DNA of 64,000 bases, from NCBI RefSeq assembly GCF_043195095.1, contig NZ_JBAFWN010000010.1. One strand, given 5' to 3'. The DNA is from NCEH01 sp043195095. Lineage in GTDB: Bacteria > Pseudomonadota > Alphaproteobacteria > Rhizobiales > Xanthobacteraceae. The notes beneath the pieces are model-generated. The model was not told where the DNA came from, searched no databases, and was given only the letters and a program-made list of their open reading frames with translations. The position numbers and the translations under genes are program-made. Below are positions 1 through 8,081 of this stretch, one piece after another (within the stretch, counting starts at the first letter, position 1; each line of letters opens with the position of its first letter).

Positions 1-375
1 GCCAAAGGCGCCGCAGCCCGGCTCGCGGGCATGGAGGTTCCAAGCTTTCCGGATACGGAAGTGACGTTCCCCGAGTTGAAGCAGAGGCTCGCGAAAACAA
101 TCGCATTCGTGAACTCGGTGACGCCGGAACAGGTTAACGGCAATGAGGGCCGCATCATCGAACTGAGGTTCGCGCGCCGCCCTATGACCTTCACTGCCAC
201 GGACTATGTATTCCAATTCGCTCTGCCGAACTTCATGTTCCACGTCGTGACGGCCTATGGCCTAATGCGTAGCCGGGGCGTGCCGCTCGGCAAGATGGAT
301 TATCTTGCCGGCTCTAACGCGCTGTACCCCCAGGTTGCCCCCGGTTCATCCCCGGCAGCCAGCGGAGCGGATTGA
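1..375 (+). CDS. DUF1993 family protein, 5' end outside the window
   Basis: The frame is open from base 1, so the N-terminal third of the gene lies before the window. The visible part carries the VPSFPDTE, TFPELKQRL and ALPNFMFHVVTAYGLMRSRG stretches typical of DUF1993, small DinB-like helical proteins of unknown function usually about 165-175 residues long. Family members normally end near the GKMDYLAG segment. Here about twenty low-complexity residues follow before the stop, overlapping the end of the convergent gene, so the natural 3' end may have been lost. The family assignment is from recognition; no catalytic role is claimed. Confidence 0.7.
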   Translation, partial: AKGAAARLAGMEVPSFPDTEVTFPELKQRLAKTIAFVNSVTPEQVNGNEGRIIELRFARRPMTFTATDYVFQFALPNFMFHVVTAYGLMRSRGVPLGKMDYLAGSNALYPQVAPGSSPAASGAD

Positions 376-733
376 GCGGCCCGACAGGGATCAGCTCGAA
401 CGTCATGAGATGGGCTTGGCCGAGCGGAAGCTTGTCGAGCATTTCCCGCGCGGCAGCCTCGTCTGTGACGTTCAAGACGAAGATCACGCCCAGTCGCCCT
501 TGCGGCGAATACCATTGGTCGATCTTACCGGCCAAGTAGAGCTCGACCGTCTGTCGAACTTCCTCCGGCAAGATCGCGAGAACTCTTTCTCTTTCCACGC
601 CAGCGGGAACACTCCCGATGGCAAGGATCTTCGTGGTCGGCACGGACGGAATCGCGGTCTGTGCGCGGCTCGTTCCGGGATGTACGGCGCACAGCATCAG
701 TGCAAAAGCGCCCGCGATGAAGCTGTTCTTCAT
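314..733 (-). CDS. secreted muconolactone-isomerase/YCII-like small protein
   Basis: The gene encodes about 139 residues. It begins with a Sec signal peptide (MKNSFIAGAFALMLCAVHPG followed by TSRAQ). The mature part has the pattern of the ferredoxin-like muconolactone-isomerase/YCII fold (a leading beta strand, PEEVRQTVELYLAGKIDQWY, then GVIFVLNVTDEAAAREML). The start is the second in-frame ATG because AGGAGA stands a few bases before it. It lies last in a minus-strand run behind the unknown gene at 752-1492 and the NmrA-like gene, and is probably cotranscribed with them. The substrate is unknown; the fold assignment is inference. Confidence 0.6.
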   Translation of the reverse strand: MKNSFIAGAFALMLCAVHPGTSRAQTAIPSVPTTKILAIGSVPAGVERERVLAILPEEVRQTVELYLAGKIDQWYSPQGRLGVIFVLNVTDEAAAREMLDKLPLGQAHLMTFELIPVGPLNPLRWLPGMNRGQPGGTAR

Positions 734-751
734 TCTGCTTTCTCCTATCAA

Positions 752-1492
752 TCAGCGGGTCGCACGGGAGATCTCGAAATCATTCAGGTCCGCTGAAATC
801 AGCAGTCGGTCCTTTGCCGCGACACCATCAGCCCCGCGCGCATAGATGCGGCGCCTGGTCGGGAAGACGAACCCGTCAAAGACCTGATGATCGTCCAGAT
901 AGTGTGCGGCACCGAGGTTCTGTCGAACGTCGACTGTGTAGTCCTGACGCCGCATGAGGCCGGTTTCATCGAAGTAGTGAACCTGCTCGGTGGAATGCGA
1001 GGGGTACGAGGAAGGGTAGCTGACCTTCAGGGCGCGCCAGGTTTCGGCGCCTTCGTGCCAAGGATCGATTTCCTCGCACACCACTCCGTTCTCCAAGAAC
1101 GAATACGGCAGTGTGAAGTACATCCACATCGAATAGCCCAGGAAATAGAGCACCTGGGGCGCGGTCCATGGCGTTCCGAGCGGGATGGTTTTCAGCACAT
1201 CGCGAGGATTCCCGAGCGCTTCGATCTCCACCCCGGCGGCCGAGTGGATCACGGTTCGATGGGGCTGGTAACTGCCGATCTGGCCTACGGCGGCGAATGG
1301 TTCAAAGCGCGCTTGTTGGTCGCGCGTATTGACCGTCACGCGCATGGGCAGCGCAGCGACCGCGTCGCCGATCGGGCCCCTCTGCTTGAATCCGAGACCC
1401 GAGACATCGAGAGCGGCGGACACCTCGCGAACCGAGGTCCATTCTTCGAGGCCGCCATGCGCCGCGATCGCGGCCTTCACGAGGTCATGCAT
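752..1492 (-). CDS. conserved hypothetical protein (246 aa)
   Basis: I do not recognise a named family. The protein is 246 residues, soluble, without signal peptide or membrane segment, and begins MHDLVKAAIAAHGGLEEW, a pattern seen in uncharacterised proteins that resemble outer-membrane lipoprotein-sorting folds. It is rich in aromatic residues in its middle (YFLGYSMWMYFTLPYSF). It sits 60 bp downstream of the NmrA-like gene and just upstream of the isomerase-like gene on the same strand, so it is likely the middle gene of a three-gene operon controlled from the intergenic region near 2494. Confidence 0.6.
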   Translation of the reverse strand: MHDLVKAAIAAHGGLEEWTSVREVSAALDVSGLGFKQRGPIGDAVAALPMRVTVNTRDQQARFEPFAAVGQIGSYQPHRTVIHSAAGVEIEALGNPRDVLKTIPLGTPWTAPQVLYFLGYSMWMYFTLPYSFLENGVVCEEIDPWHEGAETWRALKVSYPSSYPSHSTEQVHYFDETGLMRRQDYTVDVRQNLGAAHYLDDHQVFDGFVFPTRRRIYARGADGVAAKDRLLISADLNDFEISRATR

Positions 1493-1552
1493 CTATCGAT
1501 CCTCTTTCATCATCAAACAGAGGGGATGGTCGGCCTGCCGTGCCGAGGTGGC

Positions 1553-2422
1553 TTATTGGAAGGCGGCCCGATGCTGTTCGACGAACTCCGCGACGGTCTG
1601 CGGACGCCGGCCCGTGATCGTCTCGACCACATCGTTGGTGCCCGCCATCTGTCCGAGCGCGTGCATCTCCGCGATCGCGGTGACATGCTGGACGCCGAAC
1701 GCCATGTCGCTGTTGAAGACTTCCTTGACCCATTCCGCGCCGGTGATCTGCTCGTAGCGCACCGGCTTGCCGAGGGTCTTGCTCACGATGTCTGCCACCT
1801 CGGGCGGCGTCAGTTCGACCGGTCCCAGCAGCAAGTGAGTCTTGCCGACGTGCGGTTCCGGATCGGCGAGAACCTCCGCGATGACGCGCCCCTGATCCTC
1901 AGTCGAGATCGGCGCGAACTTGCCCTCCGTACCGAAAGGAACCCGATAGTGGCCTTCGCGAATGCCCTTCTGCATGAACAAGAGCCACTCGTTGAAGATC
2001 ACCGGCCGCAGATGCGTCACCGGCGTCCCCGCCCAGTCGAGAACCCGCTCCGCCAGCCAGTGCTGAAGCGCTGAATCACTCAACGCGTCCTCGCGAGCCG
2101 TTCTCTGTGAGAGATTGACAATGAATTCCGCCTTCGCCTCGACGGCCGCTTGCGCGAATGTCGCCGTGGCTTGCACCAAGTCCGGCAGGATCGGATAGAC
2201 GAAGTACGCGCGCTTCATTCCATCGAATGCTCGGCGGACTGCGCGGAGGTCGAGTAGATCGCCGACGAAGATTTCTGCGCCGAGGTCTTTCAGCCTTGCA
2301 GAGCGCTCATCATCTTTGTGCACCAGAGCGCGGACGGGGAAGCCCTTTTCGAGCAGGAGCTGGGTGGCGACGCGTCCGGTGTGTCCGGTAGCGCCAGCGA
2401 TAAGGATTGGTGGACGGGTCAT
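1553..2422 (-). CDS. NmrA-family NAD(P)-binding reductase
   Basis: This 289-residue protein has an N-terminal Rossmann motif (GATGHTGRVATQLL, residues about 10-23) and the body of the NmrA/atypical short-chain dehydrogenase group, including HLRPVIFNEWLLF and TPPEVADIVSKTLGKPV. Such proteins are NAD(P)H-dependent quinone or azo-compound reductases or redox sensors; the substrate here cannot be told. It is the first gene of a minus-strand operon, divergent from the GlxA-type regulator at 2530. A 17-bp box in the divergent region points toward it, which suggests control by that regulator. Confidence 0.8.
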   Translation of the reverse strand: MTRPPILIAGATGHTGRVATQLLLEKGFPVRALVHKDDERSARLKDLGAEIFVGDLLDLRAVRRAFDGMKRAYFVYPILPDLVQATATFAQAAVEAKAEFIVNLSQRTAREDALSDSALQHWLAERVLDWAGTPVTHLRPVIFNEWLLFMQKGIREGHYRVPFGTEGKFAPISTEDQGRVIAEVLADPEPHVGKTHLLLGPVELTPPEVADIVSKTLGKPVRYEQITGAEWVKEVFNSDMAFGVQHVTAIAEMHALGQMAGTNDVVETITGRRPQTVAEFVEQHRAAFQ

Positions 2423-2493
2423 TTGTACTGGGCCTCCAGCCGCAAGTTTTTGTTCGACTGCAAGGACCCTAGCCAGAGCCTCGAAATGTAGCT

Positions 2494-2510
2494 ATTGTCG
2501 CAAACGCCAA
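2494..2510 (-). promoter_or_regulatory. 17-bp box, copy 1 (TTGGCGTTTGCGACAAT on minus strand)
   Basis: On the minus strand this reads TTGGCGTTTGCGACAAT, about 70 bp before the NmrA-like start and 20 bp before the GlxA-type gene on the other strand. Near-identical copies stand at 3544-3560 and 6640-6656, each 55-60 bp before a gene and in the same orientation relative to that gene. Inference: binding site of the adjacent GlxA-type regulator. Confidence 0.6.
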
Positions 2511-2529
2511 CTTTGAGGTCATTTACGAC

Positions 2530-3495
2530 ATGCGTATTGCGGTGCTCGCTTTGGAAGGGGTTTTCGACTCAGGTTTCGCGGTCACCTTGGACGCGTTTTC
2601 GACCGCCAACGGGCTTGGCGCAGCGTTGATGTCAGGGGCGCCGCGTTTCGACGTCACCGTCGTTGGCGTCCGCCGCAAGGTCCATTCCATGCAAGGCCTG
2701 ACCATACCCGTGAAGGCGATCACCGCCGATCTGAAGCCCGACTGGGTGATCGTGCCCGCGCTCAAGGTGACGACACCCGCCACATTGGCGCCCGCGCTCG
2801 AGCGGCCGGATGTGCGCCAGGCAAAAGCCCAACTCGTGCAATGGCATTCCGAGGGGGCGAAGATTGGCGCCTCCTGCATCGGCACGTTCCTCGTCGCGGA
2901 CGCCGGCCTTCTCGACGGGAAGGAGGCGACGACGACCTGGTCGCTCGCACCGTTCTTTCGGCAACGCTACCCGAAGGTTTCGCTCGACGAGACCCGTATG
3001 CTGGTGCCGTCGGACATTGGTGTGACCGCTGGCGCCGCAATGGGTCATCTCGATCTGGCTCTATGGCTCATCCGGCAGGCCAGCCCGGAATTGGCGGCGC
3101 TCGTCTCGCGTTACCTCTTGGCGGACATCCGGTCATCCCAAGCCTACTACATAATTCCGAACCATCTCGCCCAGGCAGACCCCCTCATTCTCAAGTTCGA
3201 ACGCTGGGCTCGCGAACACCTGCAGGAGGGTTTTTCGTTGCAGGAGGCCGCAAAGGCGCTGGGGGCGAGCGCGCGCTCGCTGCAGCGGCGATGCCAGGCC
3301 GTCCTTGGCAAGTCGCCGCTCGCCTATTTCCAGGACCTGCGGGTCGAGCGCGCGCAGGCTCTCCTTCACGGCAGCGGCCTAGATGTCGATGCGATCGCCG
3401 CCGAGGTCGGATACGTGGACGGGGCGACGCTTCGAACCCTGCTGCGCGAGCGTCTGGGACGAGGCGTGCGGGATCTTCGCGCGGACCTGAGGTGA
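2530..3495 (+). CDS. GlxA-family transcriptional regulator (DJ-1/PfpI plus AraC HTH)
   Basis: The 321-residue protein has an N-terminal DJ-1/PfpI-like domain (residues about 1-175, with the GASCIGTFLVADAGLLDG nucleophile-elbow region) and a C-terminal AraC-type double helix-turn-helix (about 225-318: GFSLQEAAKALGASARSLQR, then DAIAAEVGYVDGATLRTLLR). This is the standard GlxA architecture of amidase-like sensory regulators. It is divergent from the NmrA-like operon and shares with it a region holding one of three 17-bp boxes. It is probably an activator of the three transcription units that carry the box; the ligand is unknown. Confidence 0.85.
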   Translation: MRIAVLALEGVFDSGFAVTLDAFSTANGLGAALMSGAPRFDVTVVGVRRKVHSMQGLTIPVKAITADLKPDWVIVPALKVTTPATLAPALERPDVRQAKAQLVQWHSEGAKIGASCIGTFLVADAGLLDGKEATTTWSLAPFFRQRYPKVSLDETRMLVPSDIGVTAGAAMGHLDLALWLIRQASPELAALVSRYLLADIRSSQAYYIIPNHLAQADPLILKFERWAREHLQEGFSLQEAAKALGASARSLQRRCQAVLGKSPLAYFQDLRVERAQALLHGSGLDVDAIAAEVGYVDGATLRTLLRERLGRGVRDLRADLR

Positions 3496-3543
3496 AGCAA
3501 GCACATTACGGATGCGGTGTAGATGGCGCGAATGACATTATAA

Positions 3544-3560
3544 TTGGCATTTGCGACGAT
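3544..3560 (+). promoter_or_regulatory. 17-bp box, copy 2 (TTGGCATTTGCGACGAT)
   Basis: TTGGCATTTGCGACGAT lies 56 bp before the ATG of the frameshifted unknown gene at 3616 and matches the boxes at 2494-2510 (minus strand) and 6640-6656. The shared spacing and orientation support a regulatory site. Confidence 0.6.
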
Positions 3561-3615
3561 ATCGGAGTTGTCTTCATGGCGCTAGCTTCGACGCACGTTC
3601 CCGTCGGGCAGCACG

Positions 3616-4861
3616 ATGAATATGTTCACGCCGCATCAGATCGCAGCATTCGAGGCGACCCAGCCTGATCTCTACAGCCTTCAGGAAGCCGTCGCGCTCG
3701 GGATGGCTCTCGGCCAGCGGAAATCGCTCGCCCTCGTTACGGCTCTTCGTGCATTCGCGGTCGCGGAGCCGGACGAGCCGATCACCTTTCGCTTCAGCGG
3801 GACGGACGGCGGCCTTTTGGTCGCATCGGACGGGCGAACCACGCCCGTCTTCGACCCGGTCGGACGCTCGATTACCCTGGAGCAAGTTCGCACCGAACAG
3901 CCGCTCCTCATGGCTGAACTCTCTGCCGCCTGGAGCCAGATGCTGGGCGCTGCGAAGGCGGTCCTGCGACCATTGTTCGAGCCTGCCCGCATTCCGAACC
4001 GCAAGGAATTCGAGGCCATCGCCCACTGGATGCCGCTTACCATCGTGGTCAGTTACCGACTGGCGACGCGCCTGATTGATGTCGTGCAGACGCTGCGCGA
4101 CGGCGCTTTGCGGGTGGTGCCGACAGCAAAGCGTGGCGGCTGTGAGGCGCTGACGAACTACTACAGCCTCCTTTCGACATGCGCGCACCTCCTGTTATTG
4201 GCGAGCCCGCCGGACGGGCGTCCATGGTTTGCGGACATGGCCAAGACCGTTGCGTGGGTGAAGGACTCCGACCGTGTCGCTCTCGCGCGAGCGCACGCTC
4301 TGGCTGTCAGCCGCCTCGGTGCGGTCCGCCGCAGCGTTTGGGCCGGAGGTGGTCGGCCTTTACGAGGGTGCGCTGACGCGGGCCCGCCATCCGGTGAGCA
4401 CCTGCGATGCGTTGATCGGACTCGTCTCGATCGCCTGCAGCCATGAATCCGTCTTCGACGAGGTCGCTCGGAGGATCGACGCGGCCCATGGTGCGGCGCT
4501 CGACTGCGCTGATCCATTCCTGCCGTTCACGGTCAGAGCTTACCGCTCCGCGACCGAAGCTCTGCACCTGAAGGCGGAGGGGCTGGCCATGCCGCCAGCG
4601 CTGGAGCGCGCGACCGGCTGGAAGGCCGGAGCGTCGGAGGACGGACTCGCAACGCCCGAAGCGTTCCGGGTCGACCCGCTGGATCCCGTCGACTCTGGCG
4701 AGATGATCGGGATTCTCGCCATTCCGACGATCCTCCAGACGCCTCGGGCCAATCATTATCCGACACGCGCACGCAACAGCGGCAAGCTCTTCCCGGAAGG
4801 ACGCGAACTCGCCCACATCCTCCACGGCGCGTGGGCGCCGCGACGACAAGCCCTGCATTGA
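3616..4861 (+). pseudogene. frameshifted hypothetical gene
   Basis: Two adjacent reading frames look like one protein of about 410 residues. The first frame gives a coherent sequence from MNMFTPHQIAAFE to about ALAVSRLGAVRRS and then degenerates into a Gly/Arg/Pro-rich tail ending at 4446. The next frame becomes coherent at about FGPEVVGLYEGAL and continues to a stop at 4861. The shift falls near 4325-4345 and is +1. I do not recognise the family; no signal peptide or membrane segment stands out. It follows a copy of the 17-bp box. A sequencing error or recent mutation would explain it; there is no obvious slippery site, so programmed shifting is less likely. Confidence 0.55.
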
Positions 4862-4887
4862 CGACGGCCTTAGCTCGGCAGGGCGCT

Positions 4888-4927
4888 ACCGCGCCTCGCC
4901 AAACCGAACCGCGCCTCGCCAAACCGA
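4888..4927. repeat. perfect 20-bp tandem duplication
   Basis: The unit ACCGCGCCTCGCCAAACCGA occurs twice head to tail (4888-4907 and 4908-4927) in the short gap after the frameshifted gene. It looks like a slippage duplication in an otherwise eroded stretch. Confidence 0.85.
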
Positions 4928-4983
4928 CCCGACATTACGCTGATGCCGGCCGCCGCCTTGAATCCCCAAAAAGGAGATAGTCG

Positions 4984-5045
4984 ATGACACACATGATGGA
5001 TTGGAACAGCTATCGCGGCCATGGCGGCGCTCCCCGGGGCGACAA
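4984..5045 (+). pseudogene. 5' remnant of a carboxymuconolactone-decarboxylase-like gene
   Basis: An AAGGAG ribosome site precedes an ATG and the opening MTHMMDWNSYRG, which resembles the start of carboxymuconolactone decarboxylase (AhpD-fold) proteins. The resemblance ends after about a dozen codons and the frame runs into the 3' end of the HxlR gene on the other strand. Only the start of the gene remains, presumably after a deletion. Recognition rests on a short stretch, so confidence is moderate. Confidence 0.4.
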
Positions 5046-5522
5046 CTATGCGTCGGCCGGCGCCGACGCCCGCCGCTCGACCAGTCCCATTTGCAGATCG
5101 CGGGGCTCGACTACACGGCCATCCGTCGTCTTGATTTCGAGCTTGGCCAGCGGCTGTTCCGAAGCCTTATCGATCAGCAACGGCACGGACTCTCCAGGCT
5201 CAAAACAGTTTTCTTCGCCCCACTGCCAGATGGCCGTGATCACCACCGCCAGTGCCTTGCCCTTGTCGGTCAAGAGATACCTGTGGCGATTCGGCGCCGC
5301 ATCGTCGGGCACGAGCTGAAGGACCCCACCATCAACCAGCTTCCTCAACCGCGACGACAGGATGTTCTTCGCCAGACCAATGCTTTTTTGGAACTCGCTG
5401 AACCTCTCCATCCCCACGAGAGCATCGCGGACAATGAGCAGCGACCACCAATCGCCCACCACCTCGAGGGCGCGAGACGCGGCGCAAGCGTTCTGGCTGA
5501 GGTCTGTCCTTCTGCCCTTCAC
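5046..5522 (-). CDS. HxlR-family winged-helix transcriptional regulator
   Basis: The 158-residue protein has the HxlR core: ALEVVGDWWSLLIVRDALVG, FSEFQKSIGLAKNILSSRLRKLV, and the wing RYLLTDKGKAL, at residues about 18-90. Family members are dimeric DNA-binding regulators that often respond to electrophiles or aldehydes. It is divergent from the SDR gene at 5708. The region between holds a 17-bp direct repeat that is a likely binding site, so it probably represses itself and the SDR gene. Confidence 0.88.
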   Translation of the reverse strand: MKGRRTDLSQNACAASRALEVVGDWWSLLIVRDALVGMERFSEFQKSIGLAKNILSSRLRKLVDGGVLQLVPDDAAPNRHRYLLTDKGKALAVVITAIWQWGEENCFEPGESVPLLIDKASEQPLAKLEIKTTDGRVVEPRDLQMGLVERRASAPADA

Positions 5523-5552
5523 GAAAAACCTCCAAAAGCAAACCCGATCACA

Positions 5553-5607
5553 GTTGCAAATTTAAACCTTGAGGCCCACTTTGTCGATAGGTTGCGAATT
5601 TAAACCT
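5553..5607. promoter_or_regulatory. direct repeat, candidate HxlR operator
   Basis: GTTGCAAATTTAAACCT at 5553-5569 and GTTGCGAATTTAAACCT at 5591-5607 differ at one base and start 38 bp apart. They are AT-rich in a GC-rich context and lie between the divergent HxlR regulator and SDR genes. Confidence 0.65.
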
Positions 5608-5707
5608 CCAAACCTGTCGGCTTCCACGTCGCCGTGCGGCCGGGAACTCCCCGGAAACCTCGGCGAGGTGCCCCAATGCTCCCGCCTAATGAAAGAGAGA
5701 GATTTGA

Positions 5708-6637
5708 ATGACTGAGCACAACAAGGGCTTCGCGCTGATTACGGGCGCCTCCGCAGGCATCGGTGCGGTCTATGCTGACCGGCTCGCCCGCCGCGGCTAC
5801 GACCTCATCCTCGTCGCCCGCCGCGCCGACCTTCTTAAGTCGATCGCGGATCGCATCACGCGCGAAACGAGCCGCAAGGTCGAAACCGTGGCCGCCGATC
5901 TCGCCAACCGTGCCGATCTCGGACGGATTGAGGACATCCTGCGCAATGACGCGCGCATCACGCTCCTCGTCAAAAATGCCGGCCTCGGTCCAGTCGCCCC
6001 GCTGCTCAACTCCAACGTCGACGCGATGAGCGACGTCGTCACGGTCAACATCGATGCCCTGATGCGGCTCACCTACGCCGCTGCGCCGAAGTTTGTGGAA
6101 CGCGGCTCCGGCTCGATCATCAATCTCTCTTCAGGCGTGGCCATCGGCCCCGAAATGCTGAACGGCGTTTACAGCGCCTCCAAGGCCTTCGTCCTTGCCT
6201 TCAGCCAGTCGCTGAGGAACGAGCTTTCCGACAAGGGTGTCCGTATCCAGGTGGTGCTGCCGGGCGTGGTCGCGACCGATAGCTGGGCGAACAACGGCAT
6301 GCCCGTCGAGAACCTTCCCAAGGAAATGGTGATGACGGCGGAGACTATGGTCGATGCTGCTCTTGCCGGCTTCGATCAGGGCGAGTTCGCGACCGCACCG
6401 TCTCTGGTCGACAAGGCCCAATGGGATGCTTTCGAGCAGTCCCGCCAAGCCCTTTTTCCAGGAGTTGTCCCGCTCTGCGCCGGCGGAACGCTATACGAAG
6501 GCCTCAATCTAACTCTCGCGGCCGCGAGCGCCCGACTTCATGCCGGATCAGCCCGCCGACCCAACCGGGCCGGCGGGCTTCGTTCATCCAGGGACGCTCG
6601 CGTCTGCCCACACCATCTCTGGCGCAAACGGACCTAA
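5708..6637 (+). CDS. short-chain dehydrogenase/reductase, 3' end frameshifted
   Basis: This is a classical SDR: GASAGIG cofactor motif (residues about 13-19), KNAGLG in place of NNAG, catalytic Ser in INLSSG and YSASK at about 155-159. The reaction is NAD(P)-linked oxidation or reduction of an unknown substrate. The first 250 residues look normal. At the T5 tract near 6449 the frame appears shifted by one base: the neighbouring frame continues as QELSRSAPAERY, the usual SDR ending, and stops at 6512. As read, the protein instead gains about 50 unrelated residues and ends at 6637. The core enzyme is complete, so function may be kept. It is divergent from the HxlR gene. Confidence 0.8.
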   Translation: MTEHNKGFALITGASAGIGAVYADRLARRGYDLILVARRADLLKSIADRITRETSRKVETVAADLANRADLGRIEDILRNDARITLLVKNAGLGPVAPLLNSNVDAMSDVVTVNIDALMRLTYAAAPKFVERGSGSIINLSSGVAIGPEMLNGVYSASKAFVLAFSQSLRNELSDKGVRIQVVLPGVVATDSWANNGMPVENLPKEMVMTAETMVDAALAGFDQGEFATAPSLVDKAQWDAFEQSRQALFPGVVPLCAGGTLYEGLNLTLAAASARLHAGSARRPNRAGGLRSSRDARVCPHHLWRKRT

Positions 6638-6639
6638 GA

Positions 6640-6656
6640 TTGGCATTTACGACAAT
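6640..6656 (+). promoter_or_regulatory. 17-bp box, copy 3 (TTGGCATTTACGACAAT)
   Basis: TTGGCATTTACGACAAT lies 58 bp before the methyltransferase start and matches the boxes near 2494 and 3544. The two other copies flank the GlxA-type gene. Confidence 0.6.
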
Positions 6657-6713
6657 GTAAAAGTCCGATGTCCATACGCATATTCCACCCAGTGACCGTC
6701 AAGGAGAACAGCA

Positions 6714-7544
6714 ATGAACGATGCAGCAGCGAAGACTGATTACTACGAGCGGTCAAGCCTGGTCGAATTCCTCGGCAATGCCTTGGACGCGAGCGGGCTC
6801 GGCGATCGGCAGCTTTCTGCCAAGGACCTTGCCCCTCTCGACCAATTCCATTCTCGCGGTTTGGCGGCGACCATCGAACTCGCGGAGGCGCTCTCCCTCA
6901 ACGAGGAGAGCTATGTGATCGACATCGGATCTGGCCTCGGCGGACCGTCGCGCTATCTCGCCGAGAAATATGGCTGCACCGTCGAAGGTGTCGACCTCAG
7001 CCAGTCCTTCGTCGATGCCGCGAGCTTCCTGGCCGAGCGGTCAGGACTCCAGGGGAAGGTCCGCTACCAACACGGCAATGCGCTCTCGCTGCCGTTCTCG
7101 CCAGATGCCTTCGACGTCGCATGGACGCAGCACGACGCAATGAACATCGCCGATCGCGCATCGCTCTACCGCGAGGCCGCCCGCGTCCTGCGCCCCGGTG
7201 GCCGCTTTGCCATGTTCGATGTCGTAGCGGCCTCTGTCGAGCCGCTGCATTTTCCGCTTCCTTGGGCGAGCGCGCCGGACTCGAGCTTCCTCGTCACCGC
7301 CGACGAGATGCGCGAACAGTTAACCGCGCAAGGCTTCCGCATCGAGTCGTGGACCGACAGCACCGAGGCCGGCATCACCTGGTTCCTCGAGCGGGAGCGC
7401 GAGCGCGCTGAATCCGTAAAGCCGCCGGCATTCGGGCTTCAGGCCGTGATGGGGCCCGAGTTCGGTCTCTCGACCGTAAATCTTCGACGCAACCTCAGCG
7501 AGGGACGCGCGGCGCTGATCCAAGCCATTTGCACGAAGCCCTGA
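6714..7544 (+). CDS. class I SAM-dependent methyltransferase
   Basis: The 276-residue protein has motif I VIDIGSGLGGPSRYLA (residues about 68-83), the acidic loop VEGVDLS, and motif IV region DVAWTQHDAMNI, followed by the post-motif ARVLRPGGRFAMFD. The overall form resembles the glycine/sarcosine N-methyltransferase-like group of Methyltransf_11 proteins. The substrate cannot be told. A copy of the 17-bp box lies 58 bp upstream, linking it to the GlxA-type regulator. It is convergent with the csaA-like gene. Confidence 0.82.
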   Translation: MNDAAAKTDYYERSSLVEFLGNALDASGLGDRQLSAKDLAPLDQFHSRGLAATIELAEALSLNEESYVIDIGSGLGGPSRYLAEKYGCTVEGVDLSQSFVDAASFLAERSGLQGKVRYQHGNALSLPFSPDAFDVAWTQHDAMNIADRASLYREAARVLRPGGRFAMFDVVAASVEPLHFPLPWASAPDSSFLVTADEMREQLTAQGFRIESWTDSTEAGITWFLERERERAESVKPPAFGLQAVMGPEFGLSTVNLRRNLSEGRAALIQAICTKP

Positions 7545-7596
7545 CGCTCGACACGCTCCGATAGGCCCGCGGCGACATCAGGTATGCGGCGGGCCG

Positions 7597-7968
7597 TCAG
7601 AACAGCCGACCGCCGTTCGGCACCGGGCTATCGGGCTGGAACAATACAACCGCGCCCTCAGCATCGGCAAAGCCGAGCGTCAGAACCTCCGACATAAATT
7701 TCCCGATCTGGCGCGGCGGAAAATTCACAACCGCCGCGACTTGGCGGCCGAGCATAGCCTCTGGCGTATAGCGCTCGGTGATCTGCGCACTCGTCTTCCG
7801 CTCACCGATCGTAGGACCGAAATCCATGACGAAGTTCAGCGCGGGCTTCCGCGCGCCCGCAAGCGGCTCGGCGCTCACGACCGTGCCGACGCGGATGTCG
7901 ACTGCAAGGAAACTATCGAACGTAATCGGGGACGCGGCAGGCGCGTCGATATCGTGGGTAGCGTGCAT
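7597..7968 (-). CDS. csaA: CsaA-type tRNA-binding (OB-fold) protein
   Basis: The 123-residue protein is a stand-alone tRNA-binding domain like the C-terminus of methionyl-tRNA synthetase. It shows VDIRVGTVVSAEPLAGARKP, FGPTIGERKTSAQIT and the ending of CsaA proteins (NFPPRQIGKFMSEVLTLG, then DGGRLF-like NGGRLF). CsaA has been described as a chaperone-like protein related to export. The length is close to the family's usual 110. It stands alone on the minus strand. Confidence 0.88.
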   Translation of the reverse strand: MHATHDIDAPAASPITFDSFLAVDIRVGTVVSAEPLAGARKPALNFVMDFGPTIGERKTSAQITERYTPEAMLGRQVAAVVNFPPRQIGKFMSEVLTLGFADAEGAVVLFQPDSPVPNGGRLF

Positions 7969-8081
7969 TTCTCTTCTTCCTTTGCGACGTCAGCCCGACG
8001 CGCGTCGCCGAACAAAAGTGTCCGGGCGCACGCATGCGCCCGGACCCGCGGCCGTTTGGGACGAGACCGGCCTATAAGCGG

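Noticed and set aside
887..2074. Long plus-strand open frame opposite the NmrA-like operon
   Set aside because: It spans parts of two minus-strand genes with clear protein signatures, is His/Arg-rich and has no recognisable domain; a shadow of high GC coding DNA.
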